NCBI GenBank assembly: GCA_021815925.1
Contig: JAKAZL010000002.1
Span: 62,001 to 126,000, forward strand
From: Pseudomonadota bacterium
GTDB lineage: Bacteria > Pseudomonadota > Gammaproteobacteria > Steroidobacterales > Steroidobacteraceae
Length of the DNA stretch: 64,000 bases
Direction: 5' to 3'
The stretch's first letter is position 1, and every line of letters begins with the position of its first letter. A model generated the notes under the pieces. That model had not been told where the DNA came from. It saw only the letters and a program-made list of their open reading frames with translations, and ran no database searches. A program made the translations under genes and the position numbers. This document shows, in pieces, positions 39,099 to 46,698 of this stretch.

Positions 39099-39509
39099 GT
39101 GTCCGAGCCTGCATCCGACCGTCTCGTCGCCGCCTTCGAGGGCCCGGTGCACTGCACGCGCCACACGGGTGCCTCGCCGGGCCTGACCCTGAGCGGCGTT
39201 TCGGCGGGGCACAGTCCCGGGCGGCTCATCCTCAGTTTCGTCGGCACCGAGGCGGCCGACATCCCGACGCTCGAGGCGGCGCGAGTGGTGCAGCTCGGTG
39301 CCCGGTGCTATCAGGTACGGAGCGCCACGGGCACGTGGCTCGTTGAAGCCCGCGCGCTTCACGTGCACCGCGATGTCCGTCAGGTGTTCTTCGGCGCGGT
39401 GCCGCCGCGCCCCGTGCCGCTCGGCAAGCGGCTGTTCTGGCAGGCCCTCCTGCGGCTGGCCCGCCGCCGCGCCGGGTTACGCCTGCTGCGCGCGCTGCGG
39501 GGCCGCTGA
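39099..39509 (+). CDS. Unknown protein, third gene of SDR operon
   Basis: 136 residues, not recognised. The first 100 residues look beta-rich (GLTLSGVSAGHSPGRLILSF, ARCYQVRSATGTWLVEARAL); the end is a basic amphipathic helix (FWQALLRLARRRAGLRLLRA) that may bind membrane or nucleic acid. Start is GTG at 39099, 15 bases after the methyltransferase stop. Codon use matches the neighbours. Convergent with the glycosyltransferase gene, 7 bases apart. Confidence 0.65.
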   Translation: MSEPASDRLVAAFEGPVHCTRHTGASPGLTLSGVSAGHSPGRLILSFVGTEAADIPTLEAARVVQLGARCYQVRSATGTWLVEARALHVHRDVRQVFFGAVPPRPVPLGKRLFWQALLRLARRRAGLRLLRALRGR

Positions 39510-39516
39510 GCGGCGC

Positions 39517-40665
39517 TCAGCCGGTCTCGGCCAACTCCTCCTCCAGCCCGATCGAGGCGCTGCGGCCGGCGAGCAGCGCGCGATAGATGCCGAGCTGACG
39601 CTGGAAGATCCTCTGCCACGTGAAGCGCTGCAGCACGCGCTCGCGGGCGCTGCGCCCCAGTGCGCCCAGATCGCGTTCGTACAGCGCCGCCACCGCATCG
39701 GCGAGACTGCGGGCATCGTCCGGCTCGGCGAGCAACCCGCAGCGCTCGTTGAGCAGCTCGGGCACCGCCCCGGAGCGCACCGCCACGATCGGGCGGCCGC
39801 AGGCCATCGCCTCCAGGATCACCAGGCCGAATGTCTCACGCGTCCCGGCATGCACGAGCGCATCGCTCGAGGCCAGCCACTGCGCCAGCTCCACGCTGTC
39901 GCGTCGGTAAGGCAGCAGCGTGACGTTGGGCGCGAGCCGCCGGGTGCGGTGTCCGCCGATCATGAGCAGGTGGTAGGGCCGCCCCAGGTGCGTAAAGGCC
40001 CGCCGCAGCACCGGTACGTTCTTCTCGTCGGTGAACCGGCCGGCGTACACCAGCACCCGGGTGCAAGCGGGCAGGCCCAGCCGCTCACGCAGCCATGCGC
40101 CCCGGCGGCGCGGATGAAAAACCGCCTCGTCGACCCCGAGCGGCTGATGCATGGTGTTGGCGACCCCGAGCTGCCCGAGCAACTCGACCATGAGACGGCT
40201 CGGCGCGAACACCACGTCGAATCGCTCGTACAACCCGCGCACGTAGTGTTCCGCCAGGCGCTCGCTCAGCCGGCCGCCGAAGCGCCGGCCGAGGATGCGC
40301 GGCAGGTCGGAGTGAAAGAACGCCGCGCACGGAATGGCTCGCCTGTGTGCCACCCGGCACGCGGCCCAGGCCGGGTGAAAGGCATCTCCGGCCTCGAGCA
40401 GGTCGGGCTCGAGCGCATCGAGCAGTCGCGCCCAGCGACGCGTGCTGAGCGGCAGGCGGTAATTGAACGAACCGGGCACCGGCAGGCCCGCCAGCGTGGA
40501 GACCCCGCCCGGCTCCAGGTGCTCGCTGCGGCCCGGCACGAGCAGCGTGTGCTGCCAGCCCGGCTGGGCGGCGAGCCAGGCGTGCTTGGCCGTCAGGTAG
40601 CGGCGCACGCCGCCGCTCGTCGGGGAGTAGAACAGGGTGGTGTCGACGAGGCGGCACGGGTGCAT
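39517..40665 (-). CDS. Glycosyltransferase family 4
   Basis: 382 residues, GT-B fold. The N-terminal domain starts DTTLFYSPTSGGVRRYLTAK, and the donor-binding half has VLVYAGRFTDEKNVPVLRRA and the EX7E motif in ETFGLVILEAMACGRPIVA (residues about 290-310). Such enzymes transfer a sugar from a nucleotide sugar, often to a lipid. No exopolysaccharide cluster surrounds it. Start: ATG at 40665 (MHPCRLVDTTLFYSP). Confidence 0.92.
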   Translation of the reverse strand: MHPCRLVDTTLFYSPTSGGVRRYLTAKHAWLAAQPGWQHTLLVPGRSEHLEPGGVSTLAGLPVPGSFNYRLPLSTRRWARLLDALEPDLLEAGDAFHPAWAACRVAHRRAIPCAAFFHSDLPRILGRRFGGRLSERLAEHYVRGLYERFDVVFAPSRLMVELLGQLGVANTMHQPLGVDEAVFHPRRRGAWLRERLGLPACTRVLVYAGRFTDEKNVPVLRRAFTHLGRPYHLLMIGGHRTRRLAPNVTLLPYRRDSVELAQWLASSDALVHAGTRETFGLVILEAMACGRPIVAVRSGAVPELLNERCGLLAEPDDARSLADAVAALYERDLGALGRSARERVLQRFTWQRIFQRQLGIYRALLAGRSASIGLEEELAETG

Positions 40666-40754
40666 CGGTCACTCCAGTTCCTCGGGGCCCGTCTCCCCTG
40701 GGCGCATTGCACGCCCCCCGTCGTGGAGTGTCAAGAAGCCGCCGGCGCGGCTGT

Positions 40755-42050
40755 TTACGCGGCCGACTGGGTCCGTCGCCGCGTACCGCTGCGCAGCGCG
40801 AGGCAGGCCGAGATCAACTCGTCGGCGCTGCGGAAACGGCCCTCGCGCTGCTTGGCGAGCAGCCGCGCAAGCAGCGGCGCGTAGCCGCTCACCGCCGGCG
40901 GCAGCCGCGGCGGCGTGGCGTTGACGTGCTGTTGCAGCACCTCCATGGCCGTGTTGCCCACGAACGGCTTGCGGCCGGTCAGCATCTCGTGAAAGATGAC
41001 ACCGAGGCTGTACAGGTCCGAACGCGGATCCAACTTCTCGCCGAGCGCCTGCTCGGGGCTCATGTAGTAGGGCGAGCCGCGCAACACGCCGGTGTAGGTG
41101 CTGTGGTGGCTGACATCCAACTGTCGGGCGAGCCCGAAGTCGATCAGCACGATGTTGTCGTTCTCGCGCAGCATGACGTTCGGCGGCTTCAGGTCCCGGT
41201 GCAGCAGCCCCGCCCGGTGAACCACGGCGAGCGCGCCGGCGATCTTCTCCAGGAAACGCAGCGCTTCGGACTCGGTCACCCCGACCTGCATGCGAGCCTT
41301 GAGGTCCCCGCGCGGGAAGAACTCCATCGCCAGGTACTCGTAGCCGTCCTCGATGCCGTGATCGAAGATGCGCACCACGGCCGGATCGTGCACCGCGAGG
41401 ATCGCCTGGTACTCGCGCTCCAGCGCCTGCTTGGCGCGGTCCTCGCAGGGCACCTTGCTCACCTTCAGCGCCACGTCGGTGTCGAACTCGCGGCTCTCGG
41501 CGAGGTACACGATGGCCTTGTCCGACTCGCTCAGCCGCCGGATGATCTGATAGCCGCTGATGGTCGGATGAGCCGTGCTGACCGGAGTGGGAGACGATGG
41601 GCTGGGCTTGTCCGGTTCGGCCTCGGTCACGGCCGGTTCCGGGATGGCGGTTCGCTTGAGCGCCTGGAAGGCGAGATCGAGCGAGACCTGTAGCAGAGCC
41701 GGCGTGAGCAGCCGCTTGGGAAGGTAGTCGATGGCGCCGGCGCGCAGCGCCTGCACCGCGGTGAGCTCGTCACCGCCCTCGGCGAGCACGACCAGGACCG
41801 GGGGCGTTTCCCCGCAGCACAGGGCGCGCGCCTGCTTCAGTCCCTCGGGGGCCTCTTCCTGGCCGCCCGGGCCGAAATCCGCCACCAGGACGAGCACGTC
41901 GCAGGGGCGACCCTCGAGCGCGCCGTCCTGGGTGGGGTCGAGTGTGTCGACGCTGACCTGGGGATAGAGGATACCGAGGTGCAGCCGCAGCCACTCGCGA
42001 TACTTGGCATCGCGATCGACGATCAACAGGCGTATCGCTGCGGGATTCAT
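40755..42050 (-). CDS. Receiver domain fused to Ser/Thr protein kinase
   Basis: 431 residues. Residues 1-120 look like a CheY-type receiver (IRLLIVDRDAKYREWLRLHL, CDVLVLVADFGPGGQ with the possible acceptor Asp, and the conserved Lys in YLPKRLL); then a Pro/Ser linker and a Hanks-type kinase from about 165: VALKVSK (Lys), LHRDLKPPNVML (catalytic loop), VLIDFGLARQL (DFG) and GSPYYMSPEQALG. The glycine loop is diverged (RRLSESDKAIVYLAES). The kinase sits just before the exeA-gspB pair on the same strand, which it may regulate. Confidence 0.9.
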   Translation of the reverse strand: MNPAAIRLLIVDRDAKYREWLRLHLGILYPQVSVDTLDPTQDGALEGRPCDVLVLVADFGPGGQEEAPEGLKQARALCCGETPPVLVVLAEGGDELTAVQALRAGAIDYLPKRLLTPALLQVSLDLAFQALKRTAIPEPAVTEAEPDKPSPSSPTPVSTAHPTISGYQIIRRLSESDKAIVYLAESREFDTDVALKVSKVPCEDRAKQALEREYQAILAVHDPAVVRIFDHGIEDGYEYLAMEFFPRGDLKARMQVGVTESEALRFLEKIAGALAVVHRAGLLHRDLKPPNVMLRENDNIVLIDFGLARQLDVSHHSTYTGVLRGSPYYMSPEQALGEKLDPRSDLYSLGVIFHEMLTGRKPFVGNTAMEVLQQHVNATPPRLPPAVSGYAPLLARLLAKQREGRFRSADELISACLALRSGTRRRTQSAA

Positions 42051-42165
42051 GGGTCGGTCTGGGACCTTGGACCAGGCCGGGGTATTTGTCGCGGACTGCG
42101 GGGCGATTCTGTGAATCAGGTCATCTGCCGCCCGGCGTTATGTGATGCGGCGGGCCGGGATCGGC

Positions 42166-42864
42166 TCAGCGCGGCAGCAGGAATTTACGCCCCTGGTACG
42201 ACAGGACGACCCCGTCGGGCCGGATCTGCACGACGGTGATGCCGTCGGTCAGCGAATCACCCTGGTGCAGCTTGTGCATGTTGATCATCACGAAGCGCTT
42301 GCTGGGGTCTGGATCGTAGACGTGCAGATCCATGTGCAGCACCGGCAGCTGAGCGCCGGGGCCCGCCGCGAACTGGGCATAAAGAGGCAGGCCGCCCGCG
42401 GCCGGCTCCGTCGCGGCCGGGGGCGATTGCACCGCCGGCGCCAGGTCCGCGGCAGTGGGGGATGCGGACGGGGAGACAGCCGGTTCGGCAGGGGCCATGG
42501 CGGCCGGGACCGGGGATGATGCGGCCGGCTTGCCCGATGCGATCCCGGTGCCGGGTGGCGATGCGGGTGCGACGGACACCGGTGTGAGCACGCTCGGCTC
42601 GAGGGCTGCGGGAACTGTCGGGGCTGCCGCCGCGGGGCGTGCCGCCGCCCGGACGGTGGCCGGCACCGGGGTGCGCACCGTCGGGCGGCGCAGGAGCATC
42701 CAGGTGAGCACAGCCCCATTGGTGAGCAGCAGGATGCCGATGACGATCGCCCAGATCGGCAGCCCGCGGCGCGGCGGGGTCACCCGCACCTCGAACAGCG
42801 CCGGTCCTGCCTGACGCTGGCGGGCGTTTTCCGACTTCTTCAGTGCATCGAGGATGAATGACAT
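42166..42864 (-). CDS. gspB: General secretion pathway protein B-like
   Basis: 232 residues: cytosolic N-terminus MSFILDALKKSENARQRQ, one membrane segment (PIWAIVIGILLLTNGAVLTWML), a Pro/Ala-rich periplasmic linker of about 100 residues, and a C-terminal T2SSB domain (LHMDLHVYDPDPSKRFVMIN, KLHQGDSLTDGITVVQI, VVLSYQGRKFLLPR). With ExeA, GspB places the type II secretin in the outer membrane. Start is fixed by the family N-terminus; the longer frame upstream overlaps exeA. One base separates it from the exeA stop. Confidence 0.9.
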   Translation of the reverse strand: MSFILDALKKSENARQRQAGPALFEVRVTPPRRGLPIWAIVIGILLLTNGAVLTWMLLRRPTVRTPVPATVRAAARPAAAAPTVPAALEPSVLTPVSVAPASPPGTGIASGKPAASSPVPAAMAPAEPAVSPSASPTAADLAPAVQSPPAATEPAAGGLPLYAQFAAGPGAQLPVLHMDLHVYDPDPSKRFVMINMHKLHQGDSLTDGITVVQIRPDGVVLSYQGRKFLLPR

Positions 42865-42865
42865 A

Positions 42866-44524
42866 TCAGCCGCCGTTGGCCTGCGCGTCGAGCCGCGGAG
42901 TGTGGGGCTGGGCGAGCGCGCCCGATACCGCCACCTGAGTCTCGATTCCCGCCACGCCGTCGACCGCCAGGCCGTGCGTGCGCTGGAAGCGTCGAACCAG
43001 CCGGACCAGACCGGCATCGTACACGTTGTTCGCCGGGCCGGTCGGCTGCACGCCCTCGAGGTGCTGCAGGCTGGTGCGCAGCCAGTCAACGCCGGCGCCG
43101 CTCATGCCGTCCGACAGGATGCGCAGCGAGCCGTCGGCCGGGCGCCACAGCAGCACGTATTCACCCACCCAGTCACGCGATAGCGCGCCGAGTCCGACGC
43201 GGCTCGGTGCGGGCCCGAGATCCAGTGTCGCCTGCGTGCGATGCAGCTGTCGCAGGACCACGTGGAAAGTATGTCCCGACGCATCGGCCAGCACCAGGAT
43301 GGCCGGGCGGTTGTAGAGGCGCAGCTGGCCCAGCGAGCCCTGGCTCTTCAGACAGGACAGGCCATGCTGTGCGGCCTGCCGGCAGGGATGCTTGCTCCCC
43401 GGGTCGGGCAGGCCCCACAGCGCGAACAGGCGGGCATAGGCCGCCTGGGAGGTTGTATCGGCCCCGTACTGGCTCAGCAGCTGACCGAGCGACTGCGGCC
43501 TGTGCACCGGGTGCGCCGCGCGCAGTGCCGGCGCGGCCGGGTGCGGCGCCGGCGCCGGTGGCGGGATTGGCGCCGTGTGTCCGTGCGCGGCCACCGGGTC
43601 ATCCGGCGAGAGCCACCCGGCGGGGGCGAACCGCCACAGCGCAAGACTTCCGCCCGCCAGCAGCAGCACGGCCGCAGCGGCCCCCGACCAGGCGATCCAG
43701 GGCCGTGCGGTGTGCCGCCCGAAGACCTCGGTGCCGGCCTGGCGGACCAGGGAGGTGGTGACGCGGTGCCGGTCGAGCGAGTAGCCGCCGAGCAGCGCCC
43801 GGTCGCACAGGATGTTGATCACGCGCGGCACGCCGCCGGAGAGCCGGTGGATTTTCTGCAGCGCGCGGCGGCTGAAGATCTCGCTGGTCGCGCCGGCCAC
43901 GCGCAGGCGATGGCGCACGTAGGCCACGGTTTCGGGCGCCGAGAGCGGATCGAGGTGATAACGGCCGGTGATGCGCTGGGCGAGCTGGCGCAATTCACTG
44001 CGGTCGAGCAGCTCGCGCAGTTCCGGCTGGCCGATGAGGATGATCTGCAGCAGCTTCTGCGTGTTGGTCTCGAGATTGGTCAGCAGCCGCACCTGTTCGA
44101 GCACATCGGGGGCGAGGTTCTGCGCCTCGTCGACCACCAGCACGACGCGCCGTCCCGCCGCGTGCGCGCGCAGCAGGTAGTCGTTCAGGATGTCGACCAG
44201 GTCCTTCAGGCTCCCTGCGGCACTGTCCGGCACGCCGATGCCGAGCTCCTCGCACAGGGTGAGCAGGAATTCCGGCGCGGTCATGCGCGGGTTGAGGATC
44301 AGCGCGATCTCGGCGTTCTCCGGGATCTGCGCGAGCAGCGAGCGCACGATGGTGGTCTTGCCCGTGCCGACCTCGCCGGTGAGCTGGATGAACCCGCCGG
44401 CCTCTTTGATGCCGTAGAGCAGATGTGCCATCGCCTCGGCGTGCCGCTCGCTCAAAAAGAGGTAGCGCGGATCCGGGGTGATCGAGAAGGGCTTCTCGTT
44501 GAGGCCGAAGAACGACAGGTACAT
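42866..44524 (-). CDS. exeA: ExeA/GspA-type AAA ATPase
   Basis: 552 residues. The AAA region begins MYLSFFGLNEKPFSITPDPR, with Walker A GEVGTGKTTIV and Walker B VVLVVDEAQNLAPDVL. One membrane segment (about residues 280-300: AAAAVLLLAGGSLALW) leads to a periplasmic part that ends in a peptidoglycan-binding domain (YDAGLVRLVRRFQRTHGLAV). ExeA and GspB remodel peptidoglycan for secretin assembly. No other type II secretion genes are in the window. Start: ATG at 44524. dinB is upstream by 11 bases on the same strand. Confidence 0.93.
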   Translation of the reverse strand: MYLSFFGLNEKPFSITPDPRYLFLSERHAEAMAHLLYGIKEAGGFIQLTGEVGTGKTTIVRSLLAQIPENAEIALILNPRMTAPEFLLTLCEELGIGVPDSAAGSLKDLVDILNDYLLRAHAAGRRVVLVVDEAQNLAPDVLEQVRLLTNLETNTQKLLQIILIGQPELRELLDRSELRQLAQRITGRYHLDPLSAPETVAYVRHRLRVAGATSEIFSRRALQKIHRLSGGVPRVINILCDRALLGGYSLDRHRVTTSLVRQAGTEVFGRHTARPWIAWSGAAAAVLLLAGGSLALWRFAPAGWLSPDDPVAAHGHTAPIPPPAPAPHPAAPALRAAHPVHRPQSLGQLLSQYGADTTSQAAYARLFALWGLPDPGSKHPCRQAAQHGLSCLKSQGSLGQLRLYNRPAILVLADASGHTFHVVLRQLHRTQATLDLGPAPSRVGLGALSRDWVGEYVLLWRPADGSLRILSDGMSGAGVDWLRTSLQHLEGVQPTGPANNVYDAGLVRLVRRFQRTHGLAVDGVAGIETQVAVSGALAQPHTPRLDAQANGG

Positions 44525-44534
44525 CGCTTACCGA

Positions 44535-45692
44535 TCAATCCAGCATGTTGCCACGGCGCAGCGCACGGCTGCCGAAACGCTCGCGCACCTGGTCGAGGGC
44601 GGAATCGAGCCGTGTCGTCCCGCCGTTGCCGGTGCGCTCGAACAGACCGAGCTGCGCCGCCGGCGCCAGCTCGCCCAGCACGACGCCGAGCAGACGCAGT
44701 TTCGCACCCCGATGCTCGGCGAGCCAGCGGGTCAGCAGGTCCCGGGCCACGTCGCGCACCGCGCGACCATCCTGCGTCGGCGGGGCAATGGCGCGCTGGC
44801 GCGTAAAGGTGGCGAAATCGTGGCAGCGGATCTTCACGCCGACCCGGCCGGTCATCAAGCCCTTGGCGCGCAGCCGCTCGCCGGCCTTCTCCGCCAGGCG
44901 ACACAGATGCCCGTCCAGCTCGCGGGGGTCGGTGAGGTCGCGGGCAAAGGTGTCCTCGGCACTGAGTGACTTGTCCTCGACCTCGCTCGACACCGGACGC
45001 TTGTCGATCCCCGCGGCGCGCTCGCGCAGGCGCGGGGTATCCCGGCCGAACAGCGGCCACAGGAGCGCATCGGGCGCGGTGCGCAGCTCGCGCAGCGTGC
45101 GCAGGCCGGCCGCCTCGACTTTCTCGCCCAGTTTGCGGCCCAGTCCGGGCAGACGGCGCACGGACAGCGGATCGAGCACCTCGCGGATCCGCTCGGCGGG
45201 GACCAACGTCAGCCCGTCCGGCTTGTCCAGATCGGAGGCGATCTTCGCGACCAGCTTGTTCGGCGCCACGCCCACCGAGGCCGTGAGCCCGGTGCGCGCG
45301 CGGATCTGCTCCTTGATGCGCCGGGCAATGACCGGCGGCTCGCCGAGCAGCTGCACGCTCGCGGTCACGTCGAGGAACGCCTCATCGAGCGACAGACCCT
45401 GCACCAGCGGGGTGATCGCGCGGAAAATCTCGAAGACCTGCGCGGACACCTCGCGATAGCGGGCGATGCGCGGCGGCACGCAGATCGCGCTCGGGCACAG
45501 CCGCAGCGCGGTACTCATGGGCATCGCCGAGCGGACCCCGAAGCGGCGGACCTCGTAGCTCGCGGCCGCCACCACGCCGCGCGCGCCGTCATGGCCCACC
45601 ACCAGGGGCTTGCCGGCGAGCTCGGGGTGATCATGCTGCTCCACCGAGGCGAAGAACGCGTCCATGTCGACATGGAGGATGGCGCGGTTCAT
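44535..45692 (-). CDS. dinB: DNA polymerase IV
   Basis: Error-prone Y-family translesion polymerase, 385 residues (family about 350-400). MNRAILHVDMDAFFASVEQH carries the first metal-binding Asp; the catalytic carboxylates are in SLDEAFLDVT. The thumb and little-finger domains follow (LPGLGRKLGEKV; RCHDFATFTRQRA). The start at 45692 is fixed by homology; the open frame extends further. I saw no LexA box in the short gap upstream. Followed by exeA after 10 bases. Confidence 0.95.
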   Translation of the reverse strand: MNRAILHVDMDAFFASVEQHDHPELAGKPLVVGHDGARGVVAAASYEVRRFGVRSAMPMSTALRLCPSAICVPPRIARYREVSAQVFEIFRAITPLVQGLSLDEAFLDVTASVQLLGEPPVIARRIKEQIRARTGLTASVGVAPNKLVAKIASDLDKPDGLTLVPAERIREVLDPLSVRRLPGLGRKLGEKVEAAGLRTLRELRTAPDALLWPLFGRDTPRLRERAAGIDKRPVSSEVEDKSLSAEDTFARDLTDPRELDGHLCRLAEKAGERLRAKGLMTGRVGVKIRCHDFATFTRQRAIAPPTQDGRAVRDVARDLLTRWLAEHRGAKLRLLGVVLGELAPAAQLGLFERTGNGGTTRLDSALDQVRERFGSRALRRGNMLD

Positions 45693-45717
45693 GGCGGCAG
45701 GCGCCGGTCCCTGGCGA

Positions 45718-46698
45718 TCAGAGGGAGAGGAAACTGTAGGCGACCGTGCTGGCGAGCACGGTCGCACCGATGAGCAGGTAGGCGAGGCCGAGGCCGGTCA
45801 TCTTGCCGAGGGTCCGCCAGCGGCTCTGGCCGTACACGCGCCGCAGCGCGAGGTAGTAGTAGACCGGGATGGCGATGGTGACGAAGAAGCTGAGCAGCGC
45901 GCTCACGGCCCGTGAGGCGGTGAGCATGCCGGCGATCTCAACCAGGCCGAACAGCACGAACAGAAACGCGTGGTCGTGCAGCAGGAACAGCAGGTGCTCG
46001 ACGTAGTAGCGGCGCGGCCTGCGGTACAGGGGCACCATGGCGAGCGCCAGCAGCGGCAGCAGCAGAAACATCGCCCGCTCGTAGTTGCGTCCGAGCGCGG
46101 CGCCGAAGCGCTGTATGCCGCCGGCCGCGGTCACCGCGAGGCAGCTGTGCTCGAGCCGGTGCGCGAGCCAGGGCGATACCTGCGCGCCGGCGGCCGCGGT
46201 GCGGGCGCAGAGCTGATGCGGGTGCGCGATCGCCGTGTTCGCCGCCGGCGCAACGGCACGGCGGGCCGGCGGCTGCACGGAGTAGTGGAAGGTCTTGGCG
46301 TTGTTCACCACATGAATCGTGGCGTGCGGGGCGAGCGAGGCCGCCAGCCCGGCGATCAGGAAGAACAGCAGGCTCACCACCAGGTAGAGGCGCACCGGCG
46401 GCAGGTATCGCGCCCGCCGCCCGTCGAGAAATTCCCGGGTGAGCAGTCCGGGGCGCAGCAGCAGCGCATAGAGCGTCCGCCACAACCTCGAGTCCGCGTG
46501 AGTGAGATCCTCGGTCGCCTCCTGCATGAAGTGCCAGAAGGAGTGCACCGGGTGGTCGTGATGGCGCTGACCGCACTCGCTGCAGTACGGCCCGGTGAGC
46601 GGCGTGCCGCAGTTGGTGCACAGGTGGCCCGCCGCGCCCGCGGGCACGATCGGGACCCGCGCATCGGCGAGCGCCGGCGTTGCCACCGGCGTGTTCAT
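45718..46698 (-). CDS. DUF3667 zinc-ribbon membrane protein
   Basis: 326 residues. A four-Cys zinc ribbon opens the protein (HLCTNCGTPLTGPYCSECGQ), followed by the family sequence (SFWHFMQEATEDLTHADSR, RTLYALLLRPGLLTREFLDG), then four or five hydrophobic segments. Function unknown. The start at 46698 overlaps the fadE stop (ATGA), so it is translated coupled with fadE. The longer open frame upstream is in another frame of fadE. Confidence 0.87.
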   Translation of the reverse strand: MNTPVATPALADARVPIVPAGAAGHLCTNCGTPLTGPYCSECGQRHHDHPVHSFWHFMQEATEDLTHADSRLWRTLYALLLRPGLLTREFLDGRRARYLPPVRLYLVVSLLFFLIAGLAASLAPHATIHVVNNAKTFHYSVQPPARRAVAPAANTAIAHPHQLCARTAAAGAQVSPWLAHRLEHSCLAVTAAGGIQRFGAALGRNYERAMFLLLPLLALAMVPLYRRPRRYYVEHLLFLLHDHAFLFVLFGLVEIAGMLTASRAVSALLSFFVTIAIPVYYYLALRRVYGQSRWRTLGKMTGLGLAYLLIGATVLASTVAYSFLSL

